Shown piece after piece: positions 31,819 to 41,107 of a DNA stretch of 64,000 nt. The stretch lies in NCBI GenBank assembly GCA_023151115.1, contig JAKLJP010000006.1, forward strand, positions 186,001 to 250,000, in the 5' to 3' direction. The translations under genes were made by a program, and so were the position numbers. The stretch is from Anaerolineae bacterium (GTDB lineage: Bacteria > Chloroflexota > Anaerolineae > 4572-78 > J111). The notes under the pieces are model-generated. The model did no database searches. It saw only the letters and a program-made list of their open reading frames with translations, and was not told the origin of the DNA. The first letter of the stretch is position 1. Each line of letters begins with the position of its first letter.

Positions 31819-32886
31819 GTGAACGAAAAATCTAAAGTAACCTCTTTTGACCCTCACGGCTTGAGCCGGCGCCGCTTTTTAATCTCGGCGGCAGGCGGAG
31901 CTTCGGCCATTGCCTTTGGCACGGTATTGGGCGCGTGCCAAGGCAGCGCCACCCCCGAAGTGGCGGCCACTACCGAGTCAGCCCCCGTCGCTGAACCCAA
32001 AGCGGCCAAAGATTCCTACAAAATGGTTTTTATCCAATTTATGCCTCATACCGTGCCGACCGCCTGGGGTCAGGGCATCAAAGAAATCACCGATATTCAA
32101 CAAAATATAGATTTTCAAGTGCTAGACGGCCAGGGCAAGTCGGATGTCCAGATTAGTCTGATGGATACGGCCATCAGCCAGGGTGTGGACGCCATTTTTC
32201 TGCAACCCGTTGACAGCGTCGGCGTGGCCCCTTCGATCAAAAAGGCCCGTGACGCCGGCATCCCGGTTATCACCTTGAACATTGACTCGACCGAACCGCA
32301 CGCCGCCCATGTGGAGATGAACCATTATTTTGGCGCGATTGATATTGCCAAAACCATGGGCGACATGATGGGCGGTAAAGGTAAGGTGGCTATTCTCAAT
32401 GCCCCGCCCGGCATTATTATCCGCGATATGCGCACCAACGGCTTTGTGGACGGCTTAAAGCAGCATCATCCCAACATTGAAGTTATCGCCGACCAGGTGG
32501 CCGACTGGGACCGCAAAAAAGCCCAGGATGTTTTCTCGGCCATTTTAACCGCTAACCCGGATGTGGGCGGGGTCTATGGCGTCAACGACTCGATGGCGTT
32601 GGGGGCGGTTGATGTGGCCAAATCCAAAGGGGTGCTGGACAAGATGGTTATTTTTGGCAACGACGGCGAAAAGGACGCCCTGGAGTCCATTGAAAAGGGC
32701 GAACTCAGCGGCACCCAGTATACCGATGTCTGGCAGCAGGGCCGTTTTGCCGCAGCCTTTACCATCGGCATTGCCACCGGCGGCGTTTCGGCTCAAGCCT
32801 TTGGCTCGCAAGGTCACGTATTGATGCCTTACATCATTGCCACCAAAGATAATGTAAGCGCTATTCTGCCTCACCAACGCTGGTAA
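31819..32886 (+). CDS. Sugar ABC transporter substrate-binding lipoprotein (RbsB-like)
   Basis: A 355-residue periplasmic-binding-protein-type-1 lipoprotein of a CUT2 importer. The start is GTG at 31819 with GGGAGGAG upstream. The leader has a twin-arginine motif SRRRFLIS (about 17-24) and a lipobox LGAC (about 37-40), so it is exported folded by Tat and then lipid-anchored. The binding fold shows YKMVFIQFMPHTVPTAWGQG, AISQGVDAIFLQPVDSVGVAPSI and GKVAILNAPPGIIIRDMRTNGF. It precedes the permease, ATPase and second permease genes. The substrate is inferred to be L-fucose or a similar sugar from the enzymes downstream. Confidence 0.9.
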   Translation: MNEKSKVTSFDPHGLSRRRFLISAAGGASAIAFGTVLGACQGSATPEVAATTESAPVAEPKAAKDSYKMVFIQFMPHTVPTAWGQGIKEITDIQQNIDFQVLDGQGKSDVQISLMDTAISQGVDAIFLQPVDSVGVAPSIKKARDAGIPVITLNIDSTEPHAAHVEMNHYFGAIDIAKTMGDMMGGKGKVAILNAPPGIIIRDMRTNGFVDGLKQHHPNIEVIADQVADWDRKKAQDVFSAILTANPDVGGVYGVNDSMALGAVDVAKSKGVLDKMVIFGNDGEKDALESIEKGELSGTQYTDVWQQGRFAAAFTIGIATGGVSAQAFGSQGHVLMPYIIATKDNVSAILPHQRW

Positions 32887-32907
32887 AGGTCTTTCATTAG
32901 AGGGAGA

Positions 32908-32938
32908 AGGGAGTCCAGAGCAAACCTCTGGACTCCCT
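32908..32938 (+). other. Intercistronic 13-bp stem-loop
   Basis: AGGGAGTCCAGAG pairs perfectly with CTCTGGACTCCCT around a five-base CAAAC loop. No U-tract follows, so it is not a standard terminator. It lies between the binding-protein stop and the permease start, where such hairpins typically protect the upstream message and raise binding-protein yield. Confidence 0.7.
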
Positions 32939-32951
32939 GAGAGGCTACGGC

Positions 32952-33953
32952 ATGCTCAAAAAGCTAAAATTTGCCAACACGGGCTTGATTATATTTTACC
33001 TGGTCGTCCTGCTTATTTTTTCCCTGCTCTCGCCGACCTTTCGCACCGGGGGCAATGTTCAAAATCTGCTGACCGGGTTTTCTCACATTGGCATTATGGC
33101 GATTGGGGTCACTTTTCCCATTTTGCTGGGCGGCATTGATTTGAGCGTGGGCGCGATTATGAGCCTGGTGGGCATGGCCGCCTTCGATCTGATCTTGATC
33201 TTCGGCCTGCCGGGTTGGCTGGTCATTCCGCTGGCCCTGCTGGTGGGCGCGCTGGCCGGCCTGCTGAACGGTTTTCTGGTGGTCAAGTTCCGGTTAAATC
33301 CCTTCATCGCCACCCTGGCCACCATGACCGCTTATCGGGGGGCGACCTACGCCATTTCTGGCCGCAAAATTTTCCCAGAGTTGGGTACGCAGGCCATCAC
33401 CGACCCGGTTTATCGGGCCATTGATGGGACCATTGGACCTGTCCCCCTGGCCTTTGTTTATCTCATCATCATCATTTTACTCACCCATTTTCTGCTGCGC
33501 TACACCCGGCTGGGGATGGATATGCTGGCCGTCGGTGGCAATGAGCACGCGGCCCGCCTGGCCGGAATCAATTTGACCCGAGTCAAGCTGCTGGCCTATG
33601 GGTTGTCGGGTCTGTGTACCGCCATCGCCGCGCTGATCCTGACCTCGCGCATGACCACTTCCACCGAAAGCTTGGGCTTTGGCTTTGAGTTGTCGGCTAT
33701 TGCCGCGGCCATCATCGGCGGAGTCAGTTTGCAGGGTGGCATCGGCAACACCTTTGGGCCGGCCCTGGGCGCATTTCTGATCGGCACAATTTATATTGGC
33801 ATGACCCTGCTGGGGGTGACTACGTATGCTCAGCCGGTCATCGCCGGGGTTATTCTGATGGGCGCGGTGGGCTACGACCAATTTATGAAAGCCAGGCGCG
33901 AGCAGGAATGGCTCAAGCGCCAGCATGTTGAGTTAAGCAAAGGGGCCGGCTGA
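32952..33953 (+). CDS. CUT2 sugar ABC transporter permease (RbsC-like)
   Basis: A 333-residue membrane protein with eight to ten hydrophobic segments. The RbsC/BPD_transp_2 family landmarks are [20 protein letters not shown] (about 57-76), NGFLVVKFRLNPFIATLATM, and AAIIGGVSLQGGIGNTFGPALGAFL near the end. It imports sugar with the preceding binding protein and the ATPase encoded four bases downstream. It forms the first of two non-identical permeases of the same transporter. Confidence 0.93.
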   Translation: MLKKLKFANTGLIIFYLVVLLIFSLLSPTFRTGGNVQNLLTGFSHIGIMAIGVTFPILLGGIDLSVGAIMSLVGMAAFDLILIFGLPGWLVIPLALLVGALAGLLNGFLVVKFRLNPFIATLATMTAYRGATYAISGRKIFPELGTQAITDPVYRAIDGTIGPVPLAFVYLIIIILLTHFLLRYTRLGMDMLAVGGNEHAARLAGINLTRVKLLAYGLSGLCTAIAALILTSRMTTSTESLGFGFELSAIAAAIIGGVSLQGGIGNTFGPALGAFLIGTIYIGMTLLGVTTYAQPVIAGVILMGAVGYDQFMKARREQEWLKRQHVELSKGAG

Positions 33954-33957
33954 GCAT

Positions 33958-35469
33958 ATGGATGACAAGGCTGTGTTGCGTGCCCGCAACCTGAGTAAAC
34001 GCTACCTGGCTGTGCAAGCCCTGGCGGAAGTCAACCTCGACATCCAGGCCGGCGAAGTTCACGCCTTGCTCGGCAGCAACGGCGCGGGTAAATCTACCCT
34101 GGTCAAAATTTTAACCGGGGCCATTACGCCCGACACGGGTGAGGTGCTGCTGAACGGCCAGCGCATCCCCCCCGGCAATCCCAAAGCCGCGCTTGAGGCC
34201 GGTATTAGCTGTATTTACCAGGAGTCAAATCTGGTTCCGGCCCTCTCGGTGCTGGATAATATTATGCTGGGCCGCCAGCCGACGCGCGGGCCGGGGCTGC
34301 TGGACCGCACCGCGCAGCGGGTATTTGTGAGGTCATTGTTGGCCAGGAACGGCCTGCTGCTCGACCTGGATACGCCGGTGCAAGCCCTGCCTACCGGCCA
34401 GCAAAAAGAAGTGGAAATTGCCAAAGCCCTGTCGCTTAAAGCGCGGGTGATTTTGATGGATGAACCGACCGCCTGGCTGTCTCAAGTGGAAGTAGAGACG
34501 CTCTTTCGGGCCATCCGCAACTTAACCCGCGAAGGCGTGGGGGTGCTCTATATCTCGCACGTGCTGGACGAAATCTTTACCATCGCCGACCGGGTGACGG
34601 TGCTGCGCGACGGCAAGGTGCATTTAGCGGCTCCTATCGGCCAGATTAATAAGGGCGCGCTGGTACAGGCGATGCTGGGCCGCCAGCTTTCCGCCGAGAC
34701 GGACCAATGGCAGCATGAACTGCATCCCTCATCCGCCGGGCCGGTCGCGCTGGAATGTCGAAATTTGAGTAAAGCGGGGCTGTTTGAAAACATCAATCTC
34801 AGCGTTCACCGGGGCGAAATTGTGTGCATCACCGGGCTGGTGGGAGCCAAGCGATCTGAGCTGGTGCGGACTCTATTTGGGGCCGAAAGAGCCGATCAGG
34901 GTGAGGTTTTTATTCACGGTCAGGCGGTGATTTTGCGCCGGCCACAAGATGCGATTGACCGCGGGCTGGGTTTTGTGCCCGAAGACCGCCGCCGCGATGG
35001 CCTGTTTATGAGCCTGTCGGTTAACCACAACCTGGCCCTGGCTTCCTTAAACCCGCTGACCCGGCTGGGCCTGGTTTCGGGGCGGTTGCTGAATGGGTTG
35101 GGCCAAAAACAGGTGGCCCGTTTGGGCATTGTCCCGCCTCGGCTCGAAACGCCGGTACGGAATTTGAGCGGCGGCAACCAGCAAAAGGTGCTGGTGGGGC
35201 GCTGGCTGGCCAGCGGCGCGAACATCATCATTCTGGATGAGCCGACCGTAGGCATTGACGTGGGGGCCAAGGCCGACATTTACCAACTGCTGCGCCACCT
35301 GGCCGCCGAAGGCGCGGCCATCCTGATTGTCTCCGCTGATATGGAGGAGGTTATGACGATTGCCGACCGGATTCTGGTCATGGCCCAGGGGCGGCTGGTG
35401 GGCAATTTCCTCAAAGGGCAGGCCAGCCAGGCGGAGATTCTGCGCGCGGCCGGGGGAGAATTGGCTTGA
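33958..35469 (+). CDS. CUT2 sugar ABC transporter ATPase (RbsA-like, two ABC domains)
   Basis: A 503-residue duplicated ATPase. The N-terminal domain has an intact Walker A LLGSNGAGKSTLVKIL, a variant signature LPTGQQKEVEIAKALS and Walker B VILMDEPTAWLS. The C-terminal domain has the degenerate Walker A ITGLVGAKRSELVRTLFG, as usual for RbsA-type proteins, with a good signature LSGGNQQKVLVGRWL and IILDEPTVGIDVGAKADIY. One intact and one degenerate site is family-normal. The start overlaps no neighbour but lies four bases after the permease stop, and its own stop overlaps the next permease start (ATGA). Confidence 0.95.
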   Translation: MDDKAVLRARNLSKRYLAVQALAEVNLDIQAGEVHALLGSNGAGKSTLVKILTGAITPDTGEVLLNGQRIPPGNPKAALEAGISCIYQESNLVPALSVLDNIMLGRQPTRGPGLLDRTAQRVFVRSLLARNGLLLDLDTPVQALPTGQQKEVEIAKALSLKARVILMDEPTAWLSQVEVETLFRAIRNLTREGVGVLYISHVLDEIFTIADRVTVLRDGKVHLAAPIGQINKGALVQAMLGRQLSAETDQWQHELHPSSAGPVALECRNLSKAGLFENINLSVHRGEIVCITGLVGAKRSELVRTLFGAERADQGEVFIHGQAVILRRPQDAIDRGLGFVPEDRRRDGLFMSLSVNHNLALASLNPLTRLGLVSGRLLNGLGQKQVARLGIVPPRLETPVRNLSGGNQQKVLVGRWLASGANIIILDEPTVGIDVGAKADIYQLLRHLAAEGAAILIVSADMEEVMTIADRILVMAQGRLVGNFLKGQASQAEILRAAGGELA

Positions 35470-36452
35470 TGACCACACTTAACCTGAAAACCGAGGCCAA
35501 AATGAAGAGCCTGACCTCCAAAGAGTGGGTCAAAGAGTATGGGTTGCTCCTGATTATGGGGCTGGTTGTCCTTATTTTTGCGGCCCTGGAACCGGCCATG
35601 CTCCAGGTAGACAACTTGATCGGCATTGTCTATCAAGTCTCCATTATCGGCACGATGGCGGTCTGTTCCACTTTTGTGATTCTGCTGGGCGGGATTGACC
35701 TGTCGGTGGGGTCGGTGGTGGCTTTAGCCGGGCTGCTGGCCGCTTTTACCCTGGAAGCAACGGGGCAGGCGCTCGCGCCGGCGCTGCTAGCCGGGCTTGC
35801 GGTTGGAGTGGGGGTCGGCCTGGTGAATGGGCTGGCCATTGCCCGCTTCAAGCTGCCGCCCTTTGTCGTCACCCTGGCGATGATGAGCATTGTGCGCGGC
35901 ATTGCCCTGCTGTCGGGCGAGGCCTCCTTGCATTTGATCCGCGGGCCGGAGTCGTTCCTGTTTATCGGCGGCGGGCAGTGGCTTGGCCTGCCTTTTCCAA
36001 TTTACCTATTTGCCGTTGCGGCGGCGGTGATGTTTTTTGTCCAGGTTAAAACCCGTTTTGGCCTGACCGTCTTTGCCATCGGCGAAAATGAAGAGGCGGC
36101 CCGATTGTGCGGGCTGCCGTTGATGCAGACCAAGACCGTAGTTTACATTCTCTCCGGGCTGGGCGCGGCCATCGCCGGGATTATTTTGGCCTCACAAGTC
36201 CACACCGCTACTGCCACCTATGGCAACGGCATCGAACTGGATGTGATTGCCGCCGTTGTCCTGGGCGGCACCAGCCTGATGGGCGGCAGCGGCTCGGTCC
36301 ATCGCTCGGTGCTGGGGGCGTTGCTCATCGGCATTATCAACAATGGCTTGAGTATTCTCAATGTCAGCATCGAACTGCAACTGGTGGTCAAGGGACTGAT
36401 TATTGTGGCCGCCCTGGCCTTGGATGGCTATTTTCGAGCGGAGAAACGATAG
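35466..36452 (+). CDS. CUT2 sugar ABC transporter permease, second copy (RbsC-like)
   Basis: A 328-residue permease of the BPD_transp_2 family, with [40 protein letters not shown] and [20 protein letters not shown]. It is clearly distinct from the first permease, so the transporter channel is probably a heterodimer. Its ATG overlaps the ATPase stop by four bases, and its stop TAG shares a base with the GTG start of the dehydratase gene, so transport and catabolism are translationally linked. Confidence 0.92.
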   Translation: MMTTLNLKTEAKMKSLTSKEWVKEYGLLLIMGLVVLIFAALEPAMLQVDNLIGIVYQVSIIGTMAVCSTFVILLGGIDLSVGSVVALAGLLAAFTLEATGQALAPALLAGLAVGVGVGLVNGLAIARFKLPPFVVTLAMMSIVRGIALLSGEASLHLIRGPESFLFIGGGQWLGLPFPIYLFAVAAAVMFFVQVKTRFGLTVFAIGENEEAARLCGLPLMQTKTVVYILSGLGAAIAGIILASQVHTATATYGNGIELDVIAAVVLGGTSLMGGSGSVHRSVLGALLIGIINNGLSILNVSIELQLVVKGLIIVAALALDGYFRAEKR

Positions 36453-37804
36453 TGTCCATCACGATTACCGATATTGTGGCGCGAGATATTCGCTTCCCCA
36501 CTTCACGCAATTTGGACGGCTCTGATGCCATGAACACCGACCCGGATTATTCGGCGGCTTATGTGGTGTTAAAAACGGACAGCCCCGACGGCCTGGAAGG
36601 GCATGGCCTAACCTTTACCCTGGGCCGGGGCAATGAGGTTTGCCTGGCCGCGATTAGGGCGCTGGCCCCCCTGGTCCTGGGCCAAACCCTAGAGTCCTTT
36701 ACCGCCCATATGGGCCAATTCTGGCGCAGATTGACCAGCGACAGCCAGCTCCGCTGGATTGGCCCGGAGAAGGGCGTAATTCACCTGGCTACCGCCGCCA
36801 TTGTCAACGCGGTCTGGGATTTGTATGCTAAAACAGAGGGCAAACCACTCTGGAAGCTGCTGGCCGATATGACCCCGGAAGAGCTGGTCGCCTGTATTGA
36901 TTTTCGCTACATCAGCGATGCCCTCACTCCACAAGAGGCGCTCGAACTCCTCCGCCGCCAGGCTCCCAGCCGCGCCCAGCGGGAAGCGGAGATGCGCGAA
37001 ATCGGTTATCCGGCCTATACCACTTCGGCGGGCTGGCTGGGCTACTCCGATGACAAGCTGCGTTTGCTGCTGAATGAGGCGCTGACTAACGGCTGGACAC
37101 GCATTAAGATGAAGGTGGGGGCTAATCTGGCCGACGATATGCGCCGGGCAGAGATTATCCGCCAGGTGATGGGGCCGGACCGCATCTTGATGATGGACGC
37201 CAACCAGGTTTGGGATGTGGGCCAGGCAATTACCAACATGACGCATCTGGCCCGCTTCAACCCGCTGTGGATAGAAGAACCGACCAGCCCTGATGATGTA
37301 CTGGGCCACGCCGCGATTGCCCGGGCCATCGCCCCGATTGGGGTAGCCACCGGCGAACAGGTTCAGAATCGGATTATCTTCAAACAACTACTGCAAGCCC
37401 AGGCCATCCAGTTCTGCCAGATTGACGCCGTGCGGCTGGGCGGGGTTAATGAAGTGCTGGCTGTCTTGTTAATGGCCGCCAAGTTCGGTGTGCCGGTTTG
37501 TCCCCATGCCGGTGGAGTGGGTTTGTGTGAATATGTCCAGCACTTATCTATCTTCGATTATATTTGTGTCAGCGCCAGTTTGGAAGGCCGCGTCATCGAG
37601 TATGTGGATCATCTGCATGAACATTTTCTGCACCCGGTCACTATCAGAAATGGGCGCTATCTGCCACCGACCCGGCCCGGTTGCAGCATCGAGATGCGAC
37701 CAGAATCGCTGGACATGTATGAATTTCCAACCGGGCAGGCCTGGGTCGCTATTCAGCCCCTAAAATCGGAAGGAGAGATGGCTATGTTTATCCGCGCCCC
37801 TTAG
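36452..37804 (+). CDS. L-fuconate dehydratase-like enolase-superfamily enzyme
   Basis: 450 residues from the GTG at 36452 (GGAG eight bases upstream). An N-terminal extension to earlier starts would overlap the permease. It matches the L-fuconate dehydratase (FucD/ENOSF1) group in length and motifs: N-terminal [21 protein letters not shown] capping segment, catalytic K219 and K221 in RIKMKVG, metal ligands D249 (MMDANQVWD), E275 ([10 protein letters not shown]) and E302 (ATGEQVQN), and catalytic H352 in CPHAGGVGL. It would dehydrate L-fuconate to 2-keto-3-deoxy-L-fuconate. Related acid sugars are possible substrates. The lactonase and final cleavage enzymes of the pathway were not seen in this window. 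Confidence 0.88.
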   Translation: MSITITDIVARDIRFPTSRNLDGSDAMNTDPDYSAAYVVLKTDSPDGLEGHGLTFTLGRGNEVCLAAIRALAPLVLGQTLESFTAHMGQFWRRLTSDSQLRWIGPEKGVIHLATAAIVNAVWDLYAKTEGKPLWKLLADMTPEELVACIDFRYISDALTPQEALELLRRQAPSRAQREAEMREIGYPAYTTSAGWLGYSDDKLRLLLNEALTNGWTRIKMKVGANLADDMRRAEIIRQVMGPDRILMMDANQVWDVGQAITNMTHLARFNPLWIEEPTSPDDVLGHAAIARAIAPIGVATGEQVQNRIIFKQLLQAQAIQFCQIDAVRLGGVNEVLAVLLMAAKFGVPVCPHAGGVGLCEYVQHLSIFDYICVSASLEGRVIEYVDHLHEHFLHPVTIRNGRYLPPTRPGCSIEMRPESLDMYEFPTGQAWVAIQPLKSEGEMAMFIRAP

Positions 37805-37852
37805 AGTATTCCGCTAAGGTGGAGGCGCTAAAAAGGCCAGAACAATTTAGGA

Positions 37853-37930
37853 GTTACGCAGTTGGGCTGTAGCATAGGGCCTGGTGCCCGTTTATAGCCG
37901 CCCACAAGGGGCTACCTTGAACTGCGTAAC
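37853..37930. mobile_element. MITE family B core with GTTACGCAGTT ends
   Basis: 78 bp. The terminal repeats GTTACGCAGTT and AACTGCGTAAC enclose the core GTAGCATAGGGCC...CCCACAAGGGGCTA, which is shared with the elements at 43121-43201 and 58246-58326 although those have different ends. Non-coding. Confidence 0.75.
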
Positions 37931-38111
37931 AATTAAAAGGAGATACCGCCTCACCGCCAAGTCAGCCGGTATCTCCCCAAGTTCAGCAGGACATACGGCT
38001 GTCGTCGCTCGCCTTTGAGTCAGGCAGCCCTGGTGTCCCGCCTTTTTGGATTATACTCTACCTCAACCGAGTTAGCGAATGAGTAGTTTAACTATCGGGT
38101 AAAAAATAATC

Positions 38112-38238
38112 GTAACTGTTCAGCTATGTCATTTCGACCGCAGGGAGAAATCCCCTAAACCTTACTTTTACGTATTGTATCTTGGGGACGCTTTACGTCG
38201 ACTTTCGATCTCGAAATGACATGACCTTGAGTAGTAAC
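38112..38238. mobile_element. Family D inverted-repeat element (complete)
   Basis: About 127 bp. Arms GTAACTGTTCAGCTATGTCA and TGACATGACCTTGAGTAGTAAC continue into the inner TCATTTCGA...TCGAAATGA palindrome. It is related to 48742-48847 and to half-copies at 25844-25875 and 44239-44289. Non-coding. Confidence 0.7.
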
Positions 38239-38267
38239 CTTTCACTTAACTATGGAGAAGATAAAAA

Positions 38268-39746
38268 ATGATAAAAGTAAGATGGATAGCAACATTGGTT
38301 GTAGTTGTTCTTTTGAGTGTGATTGCCGCTCAAGCCGAAGCCCAGGACAAACCTTTTGAGGGCGTCGAGATCAACATTTTGACGTTTGTGGGTCCCCAAG
38401 TCGCCGAACCGTTGCAGCGGCGCGGCCCTGACTTTACCGAACTTACCGGAGCTAAGGTCAACGTGGTCACAGTGCCCAACAGCGAACTGTACCAAAAAGC
38501 CCTGACGGACATGGCTACGGGGACCAACAGCTTTGACGGCTTTCTTTTTGCCCCATCCTGGATTGTTGACTTTGCCCCCGCTGGATTCCTGGAACCTCTG
38601 ACCGAGCGGGTCAATGCCGATGAAGCCCTAGAGTGGGACGATATAGCCCCTTTCTTCCAAGATTTCAACTCTTATCAAGGGGAAATTTATAGCATTCCGC
38701 TCGACGGCGACTTTCATATGGTTTACTATCGGATTGATTCATTGGCCGAGGCGGGTCTGGAGCCGCCCAAGACTTGGGACGACTATCTGAATGTGGCCAA
38801 AACGCTCCACGGCAAAGACCTCAACGGCGATGGCGAAGCGGATTACGGCTCGTGTATTGCCAAAGCCAAAGCCCAGCAATCTTACTGGTGGATTACCTCG
38901 ATTGCCGCGCCTTTCATTCAAAGCCAGGGCACGTCGCAGGGCGTTTTCTTCAACACCGCCGATATGGAACCCCTGTTCAACAATGCGGGTTTCAAACGCG
39001 CGCTGGAGATTTATAATGAAACGACCCAATACGGCCCGCCTGATGAATTGAATCTGGGCGTGGGCGATACCCGCGGCCTCTTTACCTCTGGCCGCTGCGC
39101 TTTGACAATGGACTGGGGCGATATTGGCACACTGGCGATTGACCCGGCGACCTCGAAAGTACAGGATAAGGTCGGCTCGGTCATCACCCCTGGCTCGACC
39201 GAAGTGCTGGATTGGGCCACCGGCGAACTGGTCCCGTGTGATGAAACAACCTGCCCCTATGCCATTGACGGCGTGAATCACGCCCCGTTTGCCTCTTTTG
39301 GGGGTTGGGCCGGCGCGGTCAATGCTGCCGCCGATCCGCAGAAGAAAGATGCGGCTTATGCCTTCTTCTCCTACATGGCTCAGCCGGCTCAGGCCAACGA
39401 GGATGTGACCATCGGTAAAACCGGCTACAATCCTTACCGTTTTTCCCAACTCTACAATCGGATCCCCTGGATTGAGGCCGGGATGAGTCCAAAAGCCTCC
39501 TTAAATTACCTGCTGGCCATCGAAGACAGCTTGGACAGCCCCAATATGGTTTTGGACCTGCGCATTCCCAAAAACCATGATTATCAGCAGGTTAAACTGG
39601 ATGAGGTGATTGCTCAATATCTGGCCGGTGAACTGGATGAGGACCAAGCCGCCCAGACCCTAACCGATGCCTGGAATGAGATTACCGATGAAGTGGGCCG
39701 CGACCAGCAGCTTGAAGCTTACAAAGCCACCCTGGGCGCGGAATAG
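38268..39746 (+). CDS. Sugar ABC transporter substrate-binding protein (CUT1, family 1)
   Basis: A 492-residue extracellular solute-binding protein. The signal peptide ends near AAQAEA^QDK with no lipobox cysteine, so a Sec-processed secreted form is expected, unusual for a monoderm unless it is otherwise retained. Family-1 features include TELTGAKVNVVTVPNSELYQ, YSIPLDGDFHMVYYRIDSLA, PKTWDDYLNVAKTL and GRCALTMDWGDIGTLA. Two permease genes follow. It probably brings in an oligosaccharide or disaccharide that yields the sugar used by the flanking enzymes. Confidence 0.9.
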   Translation: MIKVRWIATLVVVVLLSVIAAQAEAQDKPFEGVEINILTFVGPQVAEPLQRRGPDFTELTGAKVNVVTVPNSELYQKALTDMATGTNSFDGFLFAPSWIVDFAPAGFLEPLTERVNADEALEWDDIAPFFQDFNSYQGEIYSIPLDGDFHMVYYRIDSLAEAGLEPPKTWDDYLNVAKTLHGKDLNGDGEADYGSCIAKAKAQQSYWWITSIAAPFIQSQGTSQGVFFNTADMEPLFNNAGFKRALEIYNETTQYGPPDELNLGVGDTRGLFTSGRCALTMDWGDIGTLAIDPATSKVQDKVGSVITPGSTEVLDWATGELVPCDETTCPYAIDGVNHAPFASFGGWAGAVNAAADPQKKDAAYAFFSYMAQPAQANEDVTIGKTGYNPYRFSQLYNRIPWIEAGMSPKASLNYLLAIEDSLDSPNMVLDLRIPKNHDYQQVKLDEVIAQYLAGELDEDQAAQTLTDAWNEITDEVGRDQQLEAYKATLGAE

Positions 39747-39773
39747 CATTACCTAAAATTTCCCATTGCAATA

Positions 39774-39819
39774 GTAGTGACGACTTTAGTCGTCTAAAAA
39801 CAACTATAGTCGTCACTAC
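39774..39819. repeat. Family C short palindrome GTAGTGACGACTTTAGTCG
   Basis: A 46-bp palindrome: GTAGTGACGACTTTAGTCGTC faces GACTATAGTCGTCACTAC-like sequence. It lies between the binding-protein stop and the permease ribosome-binding site and could act as an intercistronic hairpin. Related to the element at 22613-22720. Confidence 0.8.
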
Positions 39820-39851
39820 CAATGTTTTATTTAACCTTTGAGGAGATAATG

Positions 39852-41027
39852 ATGCAGATTGAACGTGACCCTCAAACCCTGGCCCAAATGAAGTCACAAC
39901 CCGGATCCTCGCTCTCACTACCGGGGCGTTTGCATGGATTAACCGGCCAGGCAGAACGAGTGTCAAGCTCAATATTTTTGTGGCCGGCCGTGTTGGCCCT
40001 CTTGTTTTTGTCAATCTTCCCCTTGATTGTTTCGCTTTACCTCTCCTTAAGCCGCTTCGATTTAGCCAAAGGCGGTTTTAAGTTGACCTTTATCGGGCTG
40101 AGTAATTATCGCAAACTGCTGTTTGGGTCTGAGAAAACCCACTTTCTGGGCCTTTTTGCATCGAGTACGCCCTGGCATTGGCTTATTTTTGGCCTGGTAG
40201 TTGTAGCTTTAGCCGTTTTCCTGGCGCGATACATACGGCGCGGGAATATTTCAGGGGGTGGGTTGCTGGGACGGGTGCTGATGGCGGCGGGGCTGGCGGG
40301 GTTGGCCTGGATGGTCATCCACACTTTTGGCCCCGGCGGCCGGCTGGGCACCTTAAGCGTGACCCTGGTCTTTGTTTTTGTCGGTATCTTTTTTCAGTAC
40401 AGCCTGGGCCTGAGCCTGGCTTTGCTGACCGTGCAGCATTTGCCCGGGCGGCGCTTCTTTCGGGTGGTGTTTTTACTGCCCATGATGATTACCCCGGTCG
40501 GCGTTGCTTACATGTTTCGCATGATGACCGATACCGACAAAGGGCCATTCACCCCGTTATGGCAGGCGGCCGGCCTGGCCGACTTCTCCTGGTTTAACGA
40601 CCCCTGGGGAGCGCGGACGGCCATTTTGATTGCCGATATCTGGCAGTGGACGCCCTTTATGTTTATTGTCCTCGTCGCCGCGCTGGAGAGCCAATCCATG
40701 GAACCGCTGGAAGCGGCCATTGTAGACGGCGCTAACCCCTGGCAGATCTTCCGCTACATTACCTGGCCGGCCATCTTGCCCGTAAGCATGACCTTAATTT
40801 TGATCCGCATGATCGAAGCCTTTAAGATTGTGGATCTGCCCAACGTAATGACCAACGGCGGCCCCGGCACCGCCACCGAGTCGCTGACGTTGCAAGCTTT
40901 CATTAATTGGCGGGCCATCGAACTGGGCAGTTCGGCGGCGGTAGCTTATATGCTCCTTATTACCGTCACTTTTTTTGGCCTGATTTTTGTCAATTTAATT
41001 CGTCACCAAGCTGTGGAGAAACTTTAA
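39852..41027 (+). CDS. CUT1 sugar ABC transporter permease (MalF-like) with extra membrane insert
   Basis: About 391 residues. Two adjacent ATGs follow GAGGAG; the second (39852) has better spacing. The first membrane segment (IFLWPAVLALLFLSIFPLIVSLYL) and loop are standard for MalF-like permeases, but about residues 105-170 contain two additional hydrophobic stretches (LIFGLVVVALAVFLARYI and RVLMAAGLAGLAWMVIHTF) not normal in the family. The transport core then resumes (YSLGLSLALLTVQHLPGRRF) with the EAA loop EAAIVDGANPWQIFRYITWP. It pairs with the next gene. No CUT1 ATPase is encoded here. Confidence 0.9.
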   Translation: MQIERDPQTLAQMKSQPGSSLSLPGRLHGLTGQAERVSSSIFLWPAVLALLFLSIFPLIVSLYLSLSRFDLAKGGFKLTFIGLSNYRKLLFGSEKTHFLGLFASSTPWHWLIFGLVVVALAVFLARYIRRGNISGGGLLGRVLMAAGLAGLAWMVIHTFGPGGRLGTLSVTLVFVFVGIFFQYSLGLSLALLTVQHLPGRRFFRVVFLLPMMITPVGVAYMFRMMTDTDKGPFTPLWQAAGLADFSWFNDPWGARTAILIADIWQWTPFMFIVLVAALESQSMEPLEAAIVDGANPWQIFRYITWPAILPVSMTLILIRMIEAFKIVDLPNVMTNGGPGTATESLTLQAFINWRAIELGSSAAVAYMLLITVTFFGLIFVNLIRHQAVEKL

Positions 41028-41107
41028 GGGTAGCAAAGTTGCAGGGTAGCAGATTGCCAGATCGTATAAGTCTATCTGACTACTAACTACTGTTTGAAGG
41101 AGAGACT

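Larger units (their letters stand above)
37805..38267. other. Repeat-filled intergenic region between the two sugar operons
   Basis: 463 bp without a gene. It holds the family B element (37853-37930) and a complete family D element (38112-38238). Between them, 37931-38111 shows no clear structure apart from an imperfect GAGATACCGCC...GGTATCTCC pair (37940-37978). The binding-protein gene that follows has GGAG upstream of its ATG. Confidence 0.6.

Noticed and set aside
34795..34890. Degenerate Walker A in the second half of the sugar ATPase as a sign of gene decay
   Set aside because: A degenerate second site is normal for RbsA-type ATPases and all other motifs are intact.
36107..36451. N-terminal extension of the fuconate dehydratase frame
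   Set aside because: It overlaps the permease gene in another frame and encodes no conserved sequence; the GTG at 36452 has a proper ribosome-binding site.
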